64,000 nt of DNA from Treponema sp. (GCA_022510845.1 JAFLSR010000006.1:1-64000); one strand, 5' to 3'. Counted from the stretch's first letter, positions 1 through 7,578 are shown. Notes: a model not told the origin generated them from the sequence alone. Made by a program: numbers and translations.

Positions 1-674
1 TGCGGATTGTTCGCGTTGCCGCTTGCCGCGTAGTAGGTGCTGCTGTACCAGTCCCAGCACCATTCGGAGCAACCCGCGCCCATCTGCGCAATGCCGTCCG
101 CGGTGACGGCGGTCATGGCTTTCTGCGCGTTGTTCCCGCCTATGTAGTTTGACGCGCTCTGTCTCTTTCCGTCACGCGCCGCGTACTCCCATTCGGCCTC
201 GGTGGGAAGTCGGTAGCCGTTCGCGCTCCAATCACAGGTGACGTTCGGGAATTCCGTGCGGAACGCTTTTGAATATGTGATTGCATCCTTTGACCCGTTC
301 GAGGCGTAGCACGGCGTAAGCCCCTCGGACACACTGCGGCGATTGCAGTACAGAATCGCGTCGTACCAAGTGACGTTCTCAACGGCGGTGGTCTTCCAGT
401 TGATTTTTGGAACGCGCGTTCCCGTCCTGTTCTCCTCGTAGCCTTCCGGGTACACGCCGATTTCGTCCATCCATTCGTCAATGGTTATTTTGGCGCGGCT
501 CATGTAGAAACTGGAGACCGTCACAGAATGGACGGGCGAAGCGTCGCTTTCTTCCTTGCTCCCCATCTGGAACGTGCCGCCCTCAACATAGACCATGCCG
601 CTGTTCTGCGCGGCAAGCGATGCTGCCACAAAAACCAAGACGGAAGTCAGAATCATACTTTTCAAATGTCTCAT
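1..674 (-). CDS. Secreted FGE/SUMF1-like (formylglycine-generating-enzyme superfamily) protein, 3' end outside the window
   Basis: About 224 residues are visible and the C-terminus lies beyond base 1. A signal peptide (residues 1-22, basic MRHLK then a hydrophobic stretch to LAAQN) predicts export. The superfamily core follows: MVYVEGGTFQMGS at 27-39, ENVTWYDAILYCN at 99-111, GYRLPTEAEWEYAARDG at 153-169 and SEWCWDWY at 203-210. Members either make formylglycine on sulfatases or, more often in bacteria, are C-type-lectin-fold proteins of unknown ligand. The catalytic cysteines of true FGE would lie off-window, so activity cannot be judged. The ATG at 674 has an AAAGGAG site 6 bases upstream. 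The leader shares a 30-base element with the gene at 5437. The FGE-type fold is well supported; the role is not. Confidence 0.85.
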   Translation of the reverse strand, partial: MRHLKSMILTSVLVFVAASLAAQNSGMVYVEGGTFQMGSKEESDASPVHSVTVSSFYMSRAKITIDEWMDEIGVYPEGYEENRTGTRVPKINWKTTAVENVTWYDAILYCNRRSVSEGLTPCYASNGSKDAITYSKAFRTEFPNVTCDWSANGYRLPTEAEWEYAARDGKRQSASNYIGGNNAQKAMTAVTADGIAQMGAGCSEWCWDWYSSTYYAASGNANNP

Positions 675-680
675 AGATTG

Positions 681-710
681 CTCCTTTGCGCTTTATGTCC
701 GCGTGACAAT
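681..710 (-). promoter_or_regulatory. Leader element shared with the gene starting at 5437
   Basis: The 30 bases ahead of the ribosome site and start codon of the FGE-like gene align without gaps with bases 5444-5473 ahead of the 123-residue secreted protein gene. Both contain GTCAYGCGGACRTAAA and lie at exactly the same distance from the ATG. The function is unknown; a shared 5'-UTR or promoter-proximal element, or a common origin by duplication, would explain it. Confidence 0.45.
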
Positions 711-774
711 CATTTTTTTATATTGTACGCGATTGTATCACACAGCATTTTATATCCACTCTTTTCAATGTGAT

Positions 775-1290
775 TCACAAATCGCCCAACAATTCAAGGA
801 GTCCGTTTATTCCGCCGTACACCGCCGATTCGTATCGGTTATACTCTATGAGGCGTATGATGAAAATAAGGCTTGTGATTCCTGCCACCGCCATGCAGAC
901 GATAGCCATCATCGTGCCTTTTTGTCCATTTTTCTTTGCCGCCTTATAGCCTAAAAGCGAAAGGATAATGGCGGCAAATCCTACAAGACCGCAGTAATTG
1001 AAGAAGAACATCAAAATAGTAAGCACAAGCCCGGCGATGCAGAGAGGGTTCGTGTCTTCAATGCTTTTCACCACTTCATCTATGGACGCGTCTCCAGTTT
1101 CATCCACAGCATCTTTCTCATTTGCAGTATCTTTTGCGCAGGAATCCGAATCGGAATTCGCGTTATCTTCATTGGCGGTATTTTCGCCAATGGAATCGGA
1201 ATTCGTGTTTTCGTCCTTGACTTTCTTTCCGCATTTGGCACAGAATACGGAGTCATCCGTGATTTCATTTCCGCAATATTTACAGAACAT
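775..1290 (-). CDS. Zinc-ribbon membrane protein (DUF4190-like)
   Basis: 171 residues. Cysteines 3, 6, 17 and 20 form a CxxC-x10-CxxC zinc ribbon at the N-terminus (FCKYCGNEI...FCAKCGKK). An acidic, Asn/Asp/Ser-rich linker covers 25-80. A membrane region follows, with segments around 83-113 and 125-147 separated by a basic loop (KAAKKNGQKG), the usual DUF4190 hairpin. Proteins of this shape are common single-gene membrane proteins without an assigned activity. The ATG has a strong AGGAGGT site 6 bases upstream. A run of intergenic inverted repeats lies just upstream of the promoter side. Confidence 0.75.
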   Translation of the reverse strand: MFCKYCGNEITDDSVFCAKCGKKVKDENTNSDSIGENTANEDNANSDSDSCAKDTANEKDAVDETGDASIDEVVKSIEDTNPLCIAGLVLTILMFFFNYCGLVGFAAIILSLLGYKAAKKNGQKGTMMAIVCMAVAGITSLIFIIRLIEYNRYESAVYGGINGLLELLGDL

Positions 1291-1340
1291 TTTTTGACCT
1301 CCTTAATTTTGCAACGAAGTTAAAAATCGCAATTAATAAT

Positions 1341-1360
1341 CGAGTTTTTGAAAAAACTCG
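1341..1360. repeat. Perfect dyad with CGAGTTTTT arms
   Basis: Arms 1341-1349 and 1352-1360 are perfectly complementary around a GA centre. A second dyad (TTAAAATTG... CAATTTTA) follows at about 1364-1385. The CGAGTTT/AAACTCG arms recur near 57568-57590 and 59158-59180. The dyads lie between two minus-strand genes, so they could act as a terminator or RNA stability element. There is no clear T-tract. Confidence 0.6.
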
Positions 1361-1440
1361 AAGTTAAAATTGTCGCGCAATTTTAGCGGCAATTTTAAAT
1401 ACTCCTTAGATTTTTGCTTTCATTTTTTTGAATTCTCAAT

Positions 1441-2619
1441 TCATGACTTTTTGCAGAATCTGTACGCTTTTTTAGGAATGGTTCTATAGTTGTAATTTCC
1501 ATTATCCCGATAGCTTTTTGATTCAACTACACTATGAAACGTTTCATAGAATTCTGCTTTGGTCATCTCAAATCTTCCGTATAGCGTGTGGATGATTATC
1601 AGACCGCTTGGACTTAAACGCTCTATCTCATCACGTTTGAAAGTTAGGCGTGTCGCGCTATATTCCGCAGTGTTCGCCAGCATTTCGCTTTTATTTTTGT
1701 CCGCAACATCAACGAATTTTTTCCCGTAATGAATTTTAATCACCGTATCGCCGTAGGTCGTTTCTGTCTTGAAGTGGTTCAAAAACAGCGGCGGAATTTT
1801 CAGAAGATTCAGGAAGTCTTTGTATGCTTGACCGAATCTCCCGTAAAACTGACGCATGGCATACAACTGAAACGGCTTATGTTCCGCAATGTCGCTTATG
1901 TCTGTCTCCGTCGTGTGAAATGCGGCTCCGTTATTTTTCGGCTTCGGCGTGAGGAAATAATTCAAAGGGTCAACATATCGCAGAAAATATGCGCTCAAAA
2001 CATCACGGGCTCCAGGCGAAACGGACAGTCTGCGCACATAAATGTTCCCTTCGATTTTCCAATCATCGAATTCGCCGGCAGGAAAGTGCTTGCGGCATAT
2101 TTCCGTAAGCCTGCAATTCCGTCCGTCAACAAGGAAATCTTTTCCAGAATCGACTATATGAGCCAGCTTATATCCTGCATAATCAGCTTTCATTTGCTGT
2201 TTGTAAAGTGCCCTCTGTCTTTCTTCGCTTCCCATAAACTCAGAAACAGGCATTTTTCCTGTGAGCATGGATTCCTTAAATTCATTGTACTCTGGACAGA
2301 AACCGTCCATCGCCATCTTTGCAATGAGTTTCGCAAAGCCGTTGTCCGCGTAGGTGAACGAAAAGTCCTTGTCCGTTCTTGTGAGCAATCCCCTGCGCGG
2401 CGTTGTGTTTGTATTTGAAAACGCCCTTATCACGAACACCGCGTCATCATCCTGCACATAGCGCGTAAGAAGCCCATGCCATGCAAGCACGGTTTCTTTT
2501 TCGGGCAGTCTCGGCTCAACAAAATCGTGCCAAAATGTTTTGATGTCATTCGCATAGCCTTCCTCCATTTCCGGAAGGGCGGTCTTGCTGATTTCTGAAA
2601 GTTTTTCTGTTAAAGTCAT
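1441..2619 (-). CDS. Unrecognised 392-residue protein
   Basis: I do not recognise a family. The protein is soluble, with no signal peptide or membrane segment, and rich in aromatic and charged residues. The start is taken at the ATG at 2619 (MTLTEKLSEIS) because GGGAG lies 8 bases upstream; an ATG at 2625 and a longer form from 2679 are also open. Notable patches are the N-terminal LPEKETVLAWHGLLTRYVQ, the central ICRKHFPAGEFDDWKIEG and a Lys/Arg-rich tail ending AYRFCKKS. A 44-bp stretch of this gene encoding HGLLTRYVQDDDAVF recurs at 3042-3085 as the remnant of a second copy, which suggests duplication and decay here. Confidence 0.7.
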   Translation of the reverse strand: MTLTEKLSEISKTALPEMEEGYANDIKTFWHDFVEPRLPEKETVLAWHGLLTRYVQDDDAVFVIRAFSNTNTTPRRGLLTRTDKDFSFTYADNGFAKLIAKMAMDGFCPEYNEFKESMLTGKMPVSEFMGSEERQRALYKQQMKADYAGYKLAHIVDSGKDFLVDGRNCRLTEICRKHFPAGEFDDWKIEGNIYVRRLSVSPGARDVLSAYFLRYVDPLNYFLTPKPKNNGAAFHTTETDISDIAEHKPFQLYAMRQFYGRFGQAYKDFLNLLKIPPLFLNHFKTETTYGDTVIKIHYGKKFVDVADKNKSEMLANTAEYSATRLTFKRDEIERLSPSGLIIIHTLYGRFEMTKAEFYETFHSVVESKSYRDNGNYNYRTIPKKAYRFCKKS

Positions 2620-2811
2620 GTTCATTACTCCCAAAATATATCCATACCTATTTGGATTCCTGACAGTGAAAAAGTTCATTCCATTGCGCGCGAAAATCGG
2701 CGTAATTTTATACTAATACCCTAAACCCATTCCATACTATCACTTTATGATAGCCGCCTTATGGAAATCGCGTTGCGTGGCAACGAGCTTGAACATCGCC
2801 TTGCCGCCTTG

Positions 2812-3006
2812 TCAGCACTTTTCCGCGTTTTCCAGCGCGTCTTTCAGATATTCGGCGAACGACTTTTTCTTTTCCGTCATCACGCCCAAGGTTTCCTCAT
2901 CGTCCGCGGAAGACTTTTTTACTCCCCATACAGGCTGCGTTGCATTAATCATATAATTTTTCCACACTTCGCCCATCCAAATTACCCGACTCCCAATCCG
3001 TGCCAT
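2812..3006 (-). CDS. Small unrecognised protein (64 residues)
   Basis: An ATG at 3006 with a strong AGGAGGT site 6 bases upstream opens a 64-residue frame ending in a Lys/Glu-rich helix (KKKSFAEYLKDALENAEKC). There is no signal peptide. It lies between the intact 392-residue gene and the 44-bp remnant of its paralogue, so it may belong to the same duplicated segment. The ribosome site is the main evidence that it is expressed. Confidence 0.5.
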   Translation of the reverse strand: MARIGSRVIWMGEVWKNYMINATQPVWGVKKSSADDEETLGVMTEKKKSFAEYLKDALENAEKC

Positions 3007-3041
3007 AGAACGACCTCCTATTTATAATGCGCCAACGCGGA

Positions 3042-3085
3042 AACACCGCGTCATCATCCTGCGCATAGCGCGTAAAAAGCCCATG
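3042..3085 (-). pseudogene. 44-bp remnant of a second copy of the 1441-2619 gene
   Basis: Bases 3042-3085 match 2435-2478 at 42 of 44 positions. Read on the minus strand the copy still encodes HGLFTRYAQDDDAVF, against HGLLTRYVQDDDAVF in the intact gene. Both substitutions that are visible keep the reading frame. Flanking bases do not match, and no open frame extends on either side. It ends 2 bases before the stop codon of the transglutaminase-like gene, so a past insertion or deletion joined here. Confidence 0.65.
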
Positions 3086-3087
3086 TA

Positions 3088-4389
3088 TCATTTTCCTTTT
3101 TCGTGATAAAACGCGAACCCCATTCCGACTCCAGCAGAAAAGCCCAAAACGTTGTCATAGGCAACATCGATTTTCGTGAACACCCGCGATATGTTGAACA
3201 GAAAGCCAGCGTTCGCTTTGAAGGCAAACCAGCTATTCCCTGGCAGATGCGTAACATCCTTTTTTGGGGCGTATCTTTTATCCTTGTTCAGAGCATCAAA
3301 CCGCAATCCTATTCCACCGCCAAAATACATCGCGACATTGTTGGTAAGTCTTCGGGCAAAATCAATTGTGAGGAGACCGCCATTGATATTGTAATCGGTT
3401 TCGGAATTCCGCAGATACTCTACTCCAAGTATATGTGAGTAATCATAAAGACACGGCATCTCAAGTGAAAAACACATCTTATTTATAGACAACGACCTAT
3501 CTTTGATGGACGAGAAAGGCACATTTACGGAAACGACAAGAGCATTGTAGTTATCTCGAAATTTACCACTTCCCTTGGTAAAAAAATTTAAAAAAGTAAG
3601 AGGATTAACTAGAGTTATCCAATCTATACCAGCGTCATTGATTGTCTCGTTTCGGTCTGTGGAATTAGCACTCGGGCTAGGCGCGATTCTCGCGCCCATT
3701 GCTGGCGGAAGCGGAAGGCTGTCCAGTTCGGAAGAATAATTTATGCAGAACTCCCTGTCGGGGCGGCACTGAATCTCCTCGCCATTTTTCACATAGCCGT
3801 AGACAACATAGCCCAAGTTGTCCGTCCATGTGGGGTCAATCCAGAACCATACGCCGTCCGCGCGCTCAATCCAAAGCCAAGCGTGATTGGTCGCCCTGTC
3901 GCCTTTGTTCATAAGCCGGTGAGTCTTCACATTGCGAATACTTGAAGGGTATGTTTTTATAGGCACACCATTCTGTTTGCGTGTGTAAGATTCTCCAGAT
4001 TTTGCGATACTCATCAATTCTATTTGATTTGAATTAGAATTAACGCCCGCAAGCCAAAACTGCCCCTCATACATTCCCCGCTCGTTGTACAAGCTTTTAT
4101 ACCGTGTTATGTCATTCCATGCGAACTCCGCATAGTCAAAACAGACACCGTAAAAAGTCGCCGTGCGCGTCATGTTCCCTGACATTTTTGCAAACCGCTC
4201 CGCCATCATCTGAGGGGTGTAATAGTCGTGTGGGTCATCGTACCAACCTCCGCCCGCCTCTGTCATCGAATACTGCCCGATGCACGCAGTCTGAATAGCA
4301 AGGTCTTGAATAATGTCCGTAAAGGCATCCGCAAAAACCACAAACGCGCTCAAAGCAAGCACAAGCGAAATACAAAGTGATTTTTTCAA
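3088..4389 (-). CDS. Secreted transglutaminase-like protein fused to an outer-membrane-type beta-barrel region
   Basis: 433 residues from a TTG at 4389. That start is chosen because GGAGG sits 6 bases upstream and the upstream stop is one base away; an ATG at 4407 lies upstream of this site. A signal peptide (KKSLCISLVLALSAFVVFADA) is followed by a transglutaminase/cysteine-protease core with all three catalytic positions: Cys83 in GVCFDYAEF, His169 in TNHAWLWI and Asp185 in WFWIDPTW. After a Pro/Ser/Asn linker (about 235-260), the last 170 residues alternate hydrophobic and polar residues with many Gly and aromatic positions (AMYFGGGIGLRF, GFSAGVGMGFAFYH), as in a small outer-membrane barrel. 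Cutting or cross-linking peptides at the cell surface is an inference. It is the last gene of a four-gene operon. Confidence 0.75.
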   Translation of the reverse strand: MKKSLCISLVLALSAFVVFADAFTDIIQDLAIQTACIGQYSMTEAGGGWYDDPHDYYTPQMMAERFAKMSGNMTRTATFYGVCFDYAEFAWNDITRYKSLYNERGMYEGQFWLAGVNSNSNQIELMSIAKSGESYTRKQNGVPIKTYPSSIRNVKTHRLMNKGDRATNHAWLWIERADGVWFWIDPTWTDNLGYVVYGYVKNGEEIQCRPDREFCINYSSELDSLPLPPAMGARIAPSPSANSTDRNETINDAGIDWITLVNPLTFLNFFTKGSGKFRDNYNALVVSVNVPFSSIKDRSLSINKMCFSLEMPCLYDYSHILGVEYLRNSETDYNINGGLLTIDFARRLTNNVAMYFGGGIGLRFDALNKDKRYAPKKDVTHLPGNSWFAFKANAGFLFNISRVFTKIDVAYDNVLGFSAGVGMGFAFYHEKGK

Positions 4390-4390
4390 T

Positions 4391-4840
4391 CTATTCCTCC
4401 AAATCATCCAAAATTTTTACGCACATAAAGCGGCCGTCATCCAGAGCGTAGAGCGCAAGGAAATCCCAGTCCACGAGATTCGCGTATCCGCCATCATATC
4501 CGCGGAAGAAAATCTGCGCCTCGCCGTAATGCTCCTTCGTAACGGCGGACAAAGCCGTGCCGTAAATATCATCATCTTTAAAATCAGAAGAGGACAGCAG
4601 GACTTTTTTGTTCTTGTAGATTTTCGCTGAATAATACCCGTTGTCGCAAACGCAAATGGCGGCGGCTTCCATCGCAAGCGCGACCGCTTCCTCCAAAGAA
4701 AACTTCTGATTCTTTGACGGCAGATAGACCTGCGTGCTGACTTTTTCATTCTCATATTCCAGAAAAACGTCATCGTCATCCGCAAACAGTCCAACGGCAC
4801 AGCAAAGCAGAGTAAAAGCAATTAACATCTTTCTTTTCAT
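4391..4840 (-). CDS. Secreted protein of unknown function (149 residues)
   Basis: The ATG at 4840 (MKRKMLIAF) is chosen over the longer frame because GGGAG lies 6 bases upstream and it begins a clean signal peptide ending near LFADDDD. The mature part is about 125 residues, acidic, with an alternating pattern around SAKIYKNKKVLLSSSDF and a Tyr/Asp-rich middle (FFRGYDGGYANLVDWDF). No family is recognised. It starts 10 bases after the previous stop and ends one base before the transglutaminase-like gene, so the two should be translationally linked. Export of both suggests a joint envelope role (inference). Confidence 0.65.
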   Translation of the reverse strand: MKRKMLIAFTLLCCAVGLFADDDDVFLEYENEKVSTQVYLPSKNQKFSLEEAVALAMEAAAICVCDNGYYSAKIYKNKKVLLSSSDFKDDDIYGTALSAVTKEHYGEAQIFFRGYDGGYANLVDWDFLALYALDDGRFMCVKILDDLEE

Positions 4841-4850
4841 AAGAATCTCC

Positions 4851-5048
4851 CTAAAGAATATGTTTCTTTTCCTTCTCGGTGTTTTCATCAATCTCTTTTG
4901 AAAGCCGATTGAATTCTTCGCGAATCATCTCTTTAACGTCTTGATTCGATGTCTTGAAGAAATACTCCAAAATTTCTTTACTTTGATTCAGCCAACTGGT
5001 CTCATCCTCATTGTACAGTTTTACCAATGCTTTCACAAAATCTTTCAT
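4851..5048 (-). CDS. Small charged helical protein (65 residues)
   Basis: The ATG at 5048 (MKDFVKALVKLYNED) follows a GAGGAGGGGG run 4-8 bases upstream. The protein is cytoplasmic by sequence and highly charged, with a predicted helical second half (IREEFNRLSKEIDENTEKEKKHIL). It lies between two secreted-protein genes with gaps of 17 and 10 bases. No family is recognised; a small regulator or chaperone of its neighbours is possible but unproven. Confidence 0.55.
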   Translation of the reverse strand: MKDFVKALVKLYNEDETSWLNQSKEILEYFFKTSNQDVKEMIREEFNRLSKEIDENTEKEKKHIL

Positions 5049-5065
5049 AACCCCCTCCTCACTTT

Positions 5066-5437
5066 TCAATAACGATCATAATGAAAAACATACCGTTGGT
5101 AAGACTTGCCATTGTTCTCGATGACAACAACGAAAAACAATCCACTTGTATCACTTTCGGGCACCCTGACAGAGTAGATTTCGTTATTCTTAAGGTCATA
5201 TTCTTTCAGCGCGGACCACACCCGAGTAATATCTGATAAACTCATCCCATACCTAGGAGGAGTGACACGAAAACCACCATTTATAAACATAGTTTGCAAG
5301 TCTATGAAAGCTAGATAAGGATCTTTATGTTTTGCATTCCCCAAATATCTTGCCTCTGCCCTTGGGTATCCATACGCAATTAGCGAAAACAAACAAATTT
5401 GCAAAACGGCAATGCACAATAAAACTTTTCTTCTCAT
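5066..5437 (-). CDS. Secreted protein of unknown function (123 residues), first gene of the operon
   Basis: The ATG at 5437 has GGAGGAG 7 bases upstream. A signal peptide (MRRKVLLCIAVLQICLFSLIAYG) precedes a mature domain of about 100 residues ending in a Tyr-rich stretch (GKSYQRYVFHYDRY). No cysteine lipobox is visible and no family is recognised. It leads a co-directional set of four genes with gaps of 17, 10 and 1 bases ending in the transglutaminase/barrel fusion. Its leader carries the element shared with the FGE-like gene. Confidence 0.65.
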   Translation of the reverse strand: MRRKVLLCIAVLQICLFSLIAYGYPRAEARYLGNAKHKDPYLAFIDLQTMFINGGFRVTPPRYGMSLSDITRVWSALKEYDLKNNEIYSVRVPESDTSGLFFVVVIENNGKSYQRYVFHYDRY

Positions 5438-5443
5438 ACCTTA

Positions 5444-5473
5444 CTCCTCCGCGGTTTACGTCCGCATGACGAT
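5444..5473 (-). promoter_or_regulatory. Leader element shared with the FGE-like gene at 674
   Basis: Second copy of the element described at 681-710, with the same spacing to the start codon (its far edge is 36 bases upstream of the first base of the ATG in both cases). It includes the ribosome site GGAGGAG in this copy and AAAGGAG in the other. Confidence 0.45.
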
Positions 5474-5560
5474 TAAATGATTTATGTCGTTGAGGATTTG
5501 CACGAAAACGCACTAAACGCAAACACGCAAATCCGCGCCATACATTACACGCGCAGACCG

Positions 5561-6082
5561 CTACCGTGCGCCCGCCGCTTTAAGCAGCCTCTCAACGTCC
5601 TTCGCATTTTCATGCGAAGCAATCATAAGCGCAGTCCAGCCGGTTTTCGACTTCGCGTTCACGTCCGCTCCGGCTTCTATGAGCAGATTGATTATACCCA
5701 CCGCATTATTCCATACCGCATGCATGAGCGGCGTACAGCCGTAACTGTCCTTGGCATCGATGTCCGCGCCCGCGTCTACTAGCAGTTTGGCAACGCCCAC
5801 AGAATTATTCTCCGCCGAACACATGAGTGCCGTATTGCCGTAATTGTCCTTAGCGTTGATATCCGCGCCCGCATCTATGAGCATCCGAATTTCAGCGGCA
5901 TCATTGTCTTTTGCCGCGTATATGAGCCTCCGCACTTCGGCGACATTGTTCTTCTTTGCCGCCAAGAAGAGCGAATCCATCCTCGGCTTCGAGAGCTCGC
6001 TCGAAACAAACGCGCCCAGAACCAAAGATAACGCGCCCCATACAACCGCAAACAAACCGGAAAACAATTTTTCAAACAACAC
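5561..6082 (-). CDS. Membrane-anchored ankyrin-repeat protein
   Basis: About 173 residues. A hydrophobic N-terminal segment (LFAVVWGALSLVLGAFV) anchors it in the inner membrane. Three to four ankyrin repeats follow, each with the IDAGADINAKDNYGNTALM-type signature and NN/DN variants, and it ends at LLKAAGAR. Ankyrin repeats bind partner proteins; no partner is evident. The start is uncertain: GGAGG overlaps an ATG at 6094, so the GTG at 6082 (5 bases downstream) or the TTG at 6079 is more likely used. It stands alone, with about 120 bases of gene-free sequence on each side. Confidence 0.8.
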   Translation of the reverse strand: MLFEKLFSGLFAVVWGALSLVLGAFVSSELSKPRMDSLFLAAKKNNVAEVRRLIYAAKDNDAAEIRMLIDAGADINAKDNYGNTALMCSAENNSVGVAKLLVDAGADIDAKDSYGCTPLMHAVWNNAVGIINLLIEAGADVNAKSKTGWTALMIASHENAKDVERLLKAAGAR

Positions 6083-6298
6083 CGACACCTCCATAAAAAA
6101 ATTGAAAAAAACGATTTTTCGGCAAAGCGAAAATCCGCAATACATCAAACAACTTTCTGTAGCACTTAATTAAGCCCAAGAATTATAAATTGTGGCGGAC
6201 GAAAAAATGTCAACTTGCGGGCGACATTTTAAAAATTTCTGCAAAAAAGACGCAGCGTTTATAACACTGCATAGATTTCGTGTGATTTTATGTGCATA

Positions 6299-6697
6299 TC
6301 AAAAATTATATCCGACAGAACCATACAATCGAAATTCTTTACCTATGTATTTTTCCTTTATTAAGTCCTCCGCGTCCTCTTTTTTATGAGCGAGCGCATA
6401 GCGTTCCAAGTATTTTGGGGATTTTTTTACCTCTTCATCATCTTGAAATTCTTCGATATCTCTTACTAATTTCCAGTCAGGAAAGTTTTTGTATATTCCT
6501 TTTATCTCTCCATGAAACACACCTGCTATGTAGTCTGCTTCAGAAGCTTTATCTGGATTCAGTTTCCAGTATTTTCTGATACATTCATAAAGGTTTTCTC
6601 GCCCCTTTATGATAACTCCGCTTGAAAGCCGAGCATACGATATGTTTATGCTGAAAAAGGCAATCTTTTCGGAAGATGTTTTTTTAGAATCAATAAT
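6299..6697 (-). CDS. Unrecognised protein with unusual start or A-tract frameshift
   Basis: About 130 residues can be read. The conserved-looking part begins KIAFFSINISYARLSSG and continues through YECIRKYWKLNP and GVFHGEIKGIY to a charged helical tail. The upstream gene stops at 6708 and a good AAAGGAG follows, but this frame has no ATG, GTG or TTG there, only two ATT codons at 6697 and 6694. A TTG at 6693 is correctly spaced from the ribosome site but is one frame off; a run of seven A directly after it would restore the frame if it were eight, or by a -1 slip. The pattern resembles small domains I associate with restriction-type loci, but I cannot name the family. Confidence 0.5.
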   Translation of the reverse strand: MIDSKKTSSEKIAFFSINISYARLSSGVIIKGRENLYECIRKYWKLNPDKASEADYIAGVFHGEIKGIYKNFPDWKLVRDIEEFQDDEEVKKSPKYLERYALAHKKEDAEDLIKEKYIGKEFRLYGSVGYNF

Positions 6698-6707
6698 TCT
6701 TACTCCT

Positions 6708-7136
6708 TTACTTCGCGATTTTGTTGTAATATTGTTGACACAAGGCATCAAATTGCGCCTTTGCGGTGTTTGCCGAATAGAATGCATTTCCATACAAAGA
6801 TTCGTTATAGCCATTTTCATATTGACAAGTCACGGAAAGTTGAAAGTTATAGTCAGTTTGAACATGGACAACTTTGTAAAGCACCCCATGAAAGATATAA
6901 ATATGTGCAGTGACAATATTTATCCCTTTTAACAAACCTTTTAAATTTCTTACTACAAACCTTGATTCCTCGTTTGCATTTACTGTCGGATTATCATTTT
7001 TGTCATTCCAGTAGTAAGCAGTATTGCATGCGATACCGCCTTCGGAGTAACCTCCTCTATCCACCCGAATTTCCGCAAAACACGGCAATACCATTATTGT
7101 CATCAACAACACTACCTCAATAATTTTCTTTTTCAT
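6708..7136 (-). CDS. Secreted protein of unknown function (142 residues)
   Basis: The ATG at 7136 (MKKKIIEVVLLMTIMVLPCFAE) has AGGAGG 6 bases upstream and starts a signal peptide of about 20 residues. The mature part is rich in Asn and Tyr (ACNTAYYWNDKNDNP, CQYENGYNESLYGNAFYS) and has three cysteines in the mature region. No family is recognised. It is the middle gene of a three-gene set: the 98-residue gene ends 11 bases upstream, and the frame at 6697 starts about 10 bases downstream. Confidence 0.65.
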   Translation of the reverse strand: MKKKIIEVVLLMTIMVLPCFAEIRVDRGGYSEGGIACNTAYYWNDKNDNPTVNANEESRFVVRNLKGLLKGINIVTAHIYIFHGVLYKVVHVQTDYNFQLSVTCQYENGYNESLYGNAFYSANTAKAQFDALCQQYYNKIAK

Positions 7137-7147
7137 TTTATTTCCTC

Positions 7148-7444
7148 CTAGTATTTTATTCCGCATTTTTCCAAATACGCTGTCAAGCAAGAGCGAGTTT
7201 GCCTTCCTGCGTGCGAAAGCGGTTTCACATCAAGAGTGTTGGGAATTCCCATCTCATCAAGCAATGCCTTTATGTTTTGCAACCTCATCCTTACGATGTT
7301 TTTCTCATGTTCAATGCCTTTGCATGAGCAAATACGGCTAACACAATCGTCAACATCAATGTGCTTCTTTCCAATCACATACTCATCGACAACCGCTTTA
7401 CAACAAATCTCGTCCTCTTCTCTAGTCCAAGACTTTCCTTTCAT
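7148..7444 (-). CDS. Small protein with SANT/Myb-like N-terminus (98 residues)
   Basis: The ATG at 7444 has AGGAGG 8 bases upstream. The protein begins KSWTREEDEICCKAVVDEYV, the W-T-x-E-E-D pattern of SANT/Myb-type helices that also precede some restriction and HNH-type proteins. It contains a second helical block RMRLQNIKALLDEMGIP and six cysteines, including CSRICSCKG-type spacing. It may bind DNA (inference from the N-terminus only). It is the first of three linked genes, divergent from the XRE regulator, with which it shares the 182-base region at 7445-7626. Confidence 0.6.
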   Translation of the reverse strand: MKGKSWTREEDEICCKAVVDEYVIGKKHIDVDDCVSRICSCKGIEHEKNIVRMRLQNIKALLDEMGIPNTLDVKPLSHAGRQTRSCLTAYLEKCGIKY

Positions 7445-7557
7445 GATAAACCTCCTGTTATTTGGATTTCCTTTGAAACTGTCAACAAAAATCCAAATTT
7501 ACATACATTTTTCAAAGAACAGTGGCTTATTATAACACAAATATTCCAAATAATCAA

Positions 7558-7578
7558 CCATATTTACTTATAATATGG
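7558..7578 (+). promoter_or_regulatory. Dyad operator over the -10 box of the XRE gene
   Basis: CCATATT and AATATGG are perfect inverted arms separated by 7 bases. TATAAT at 7569-7574 lies inside the site, so a bound protein would block the promoter. The XRE gene starts 49 bases downstream, which fits autoregulation. A second site with the same 7-base spacing lies at 8800-8820. Confidence 0.55.
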
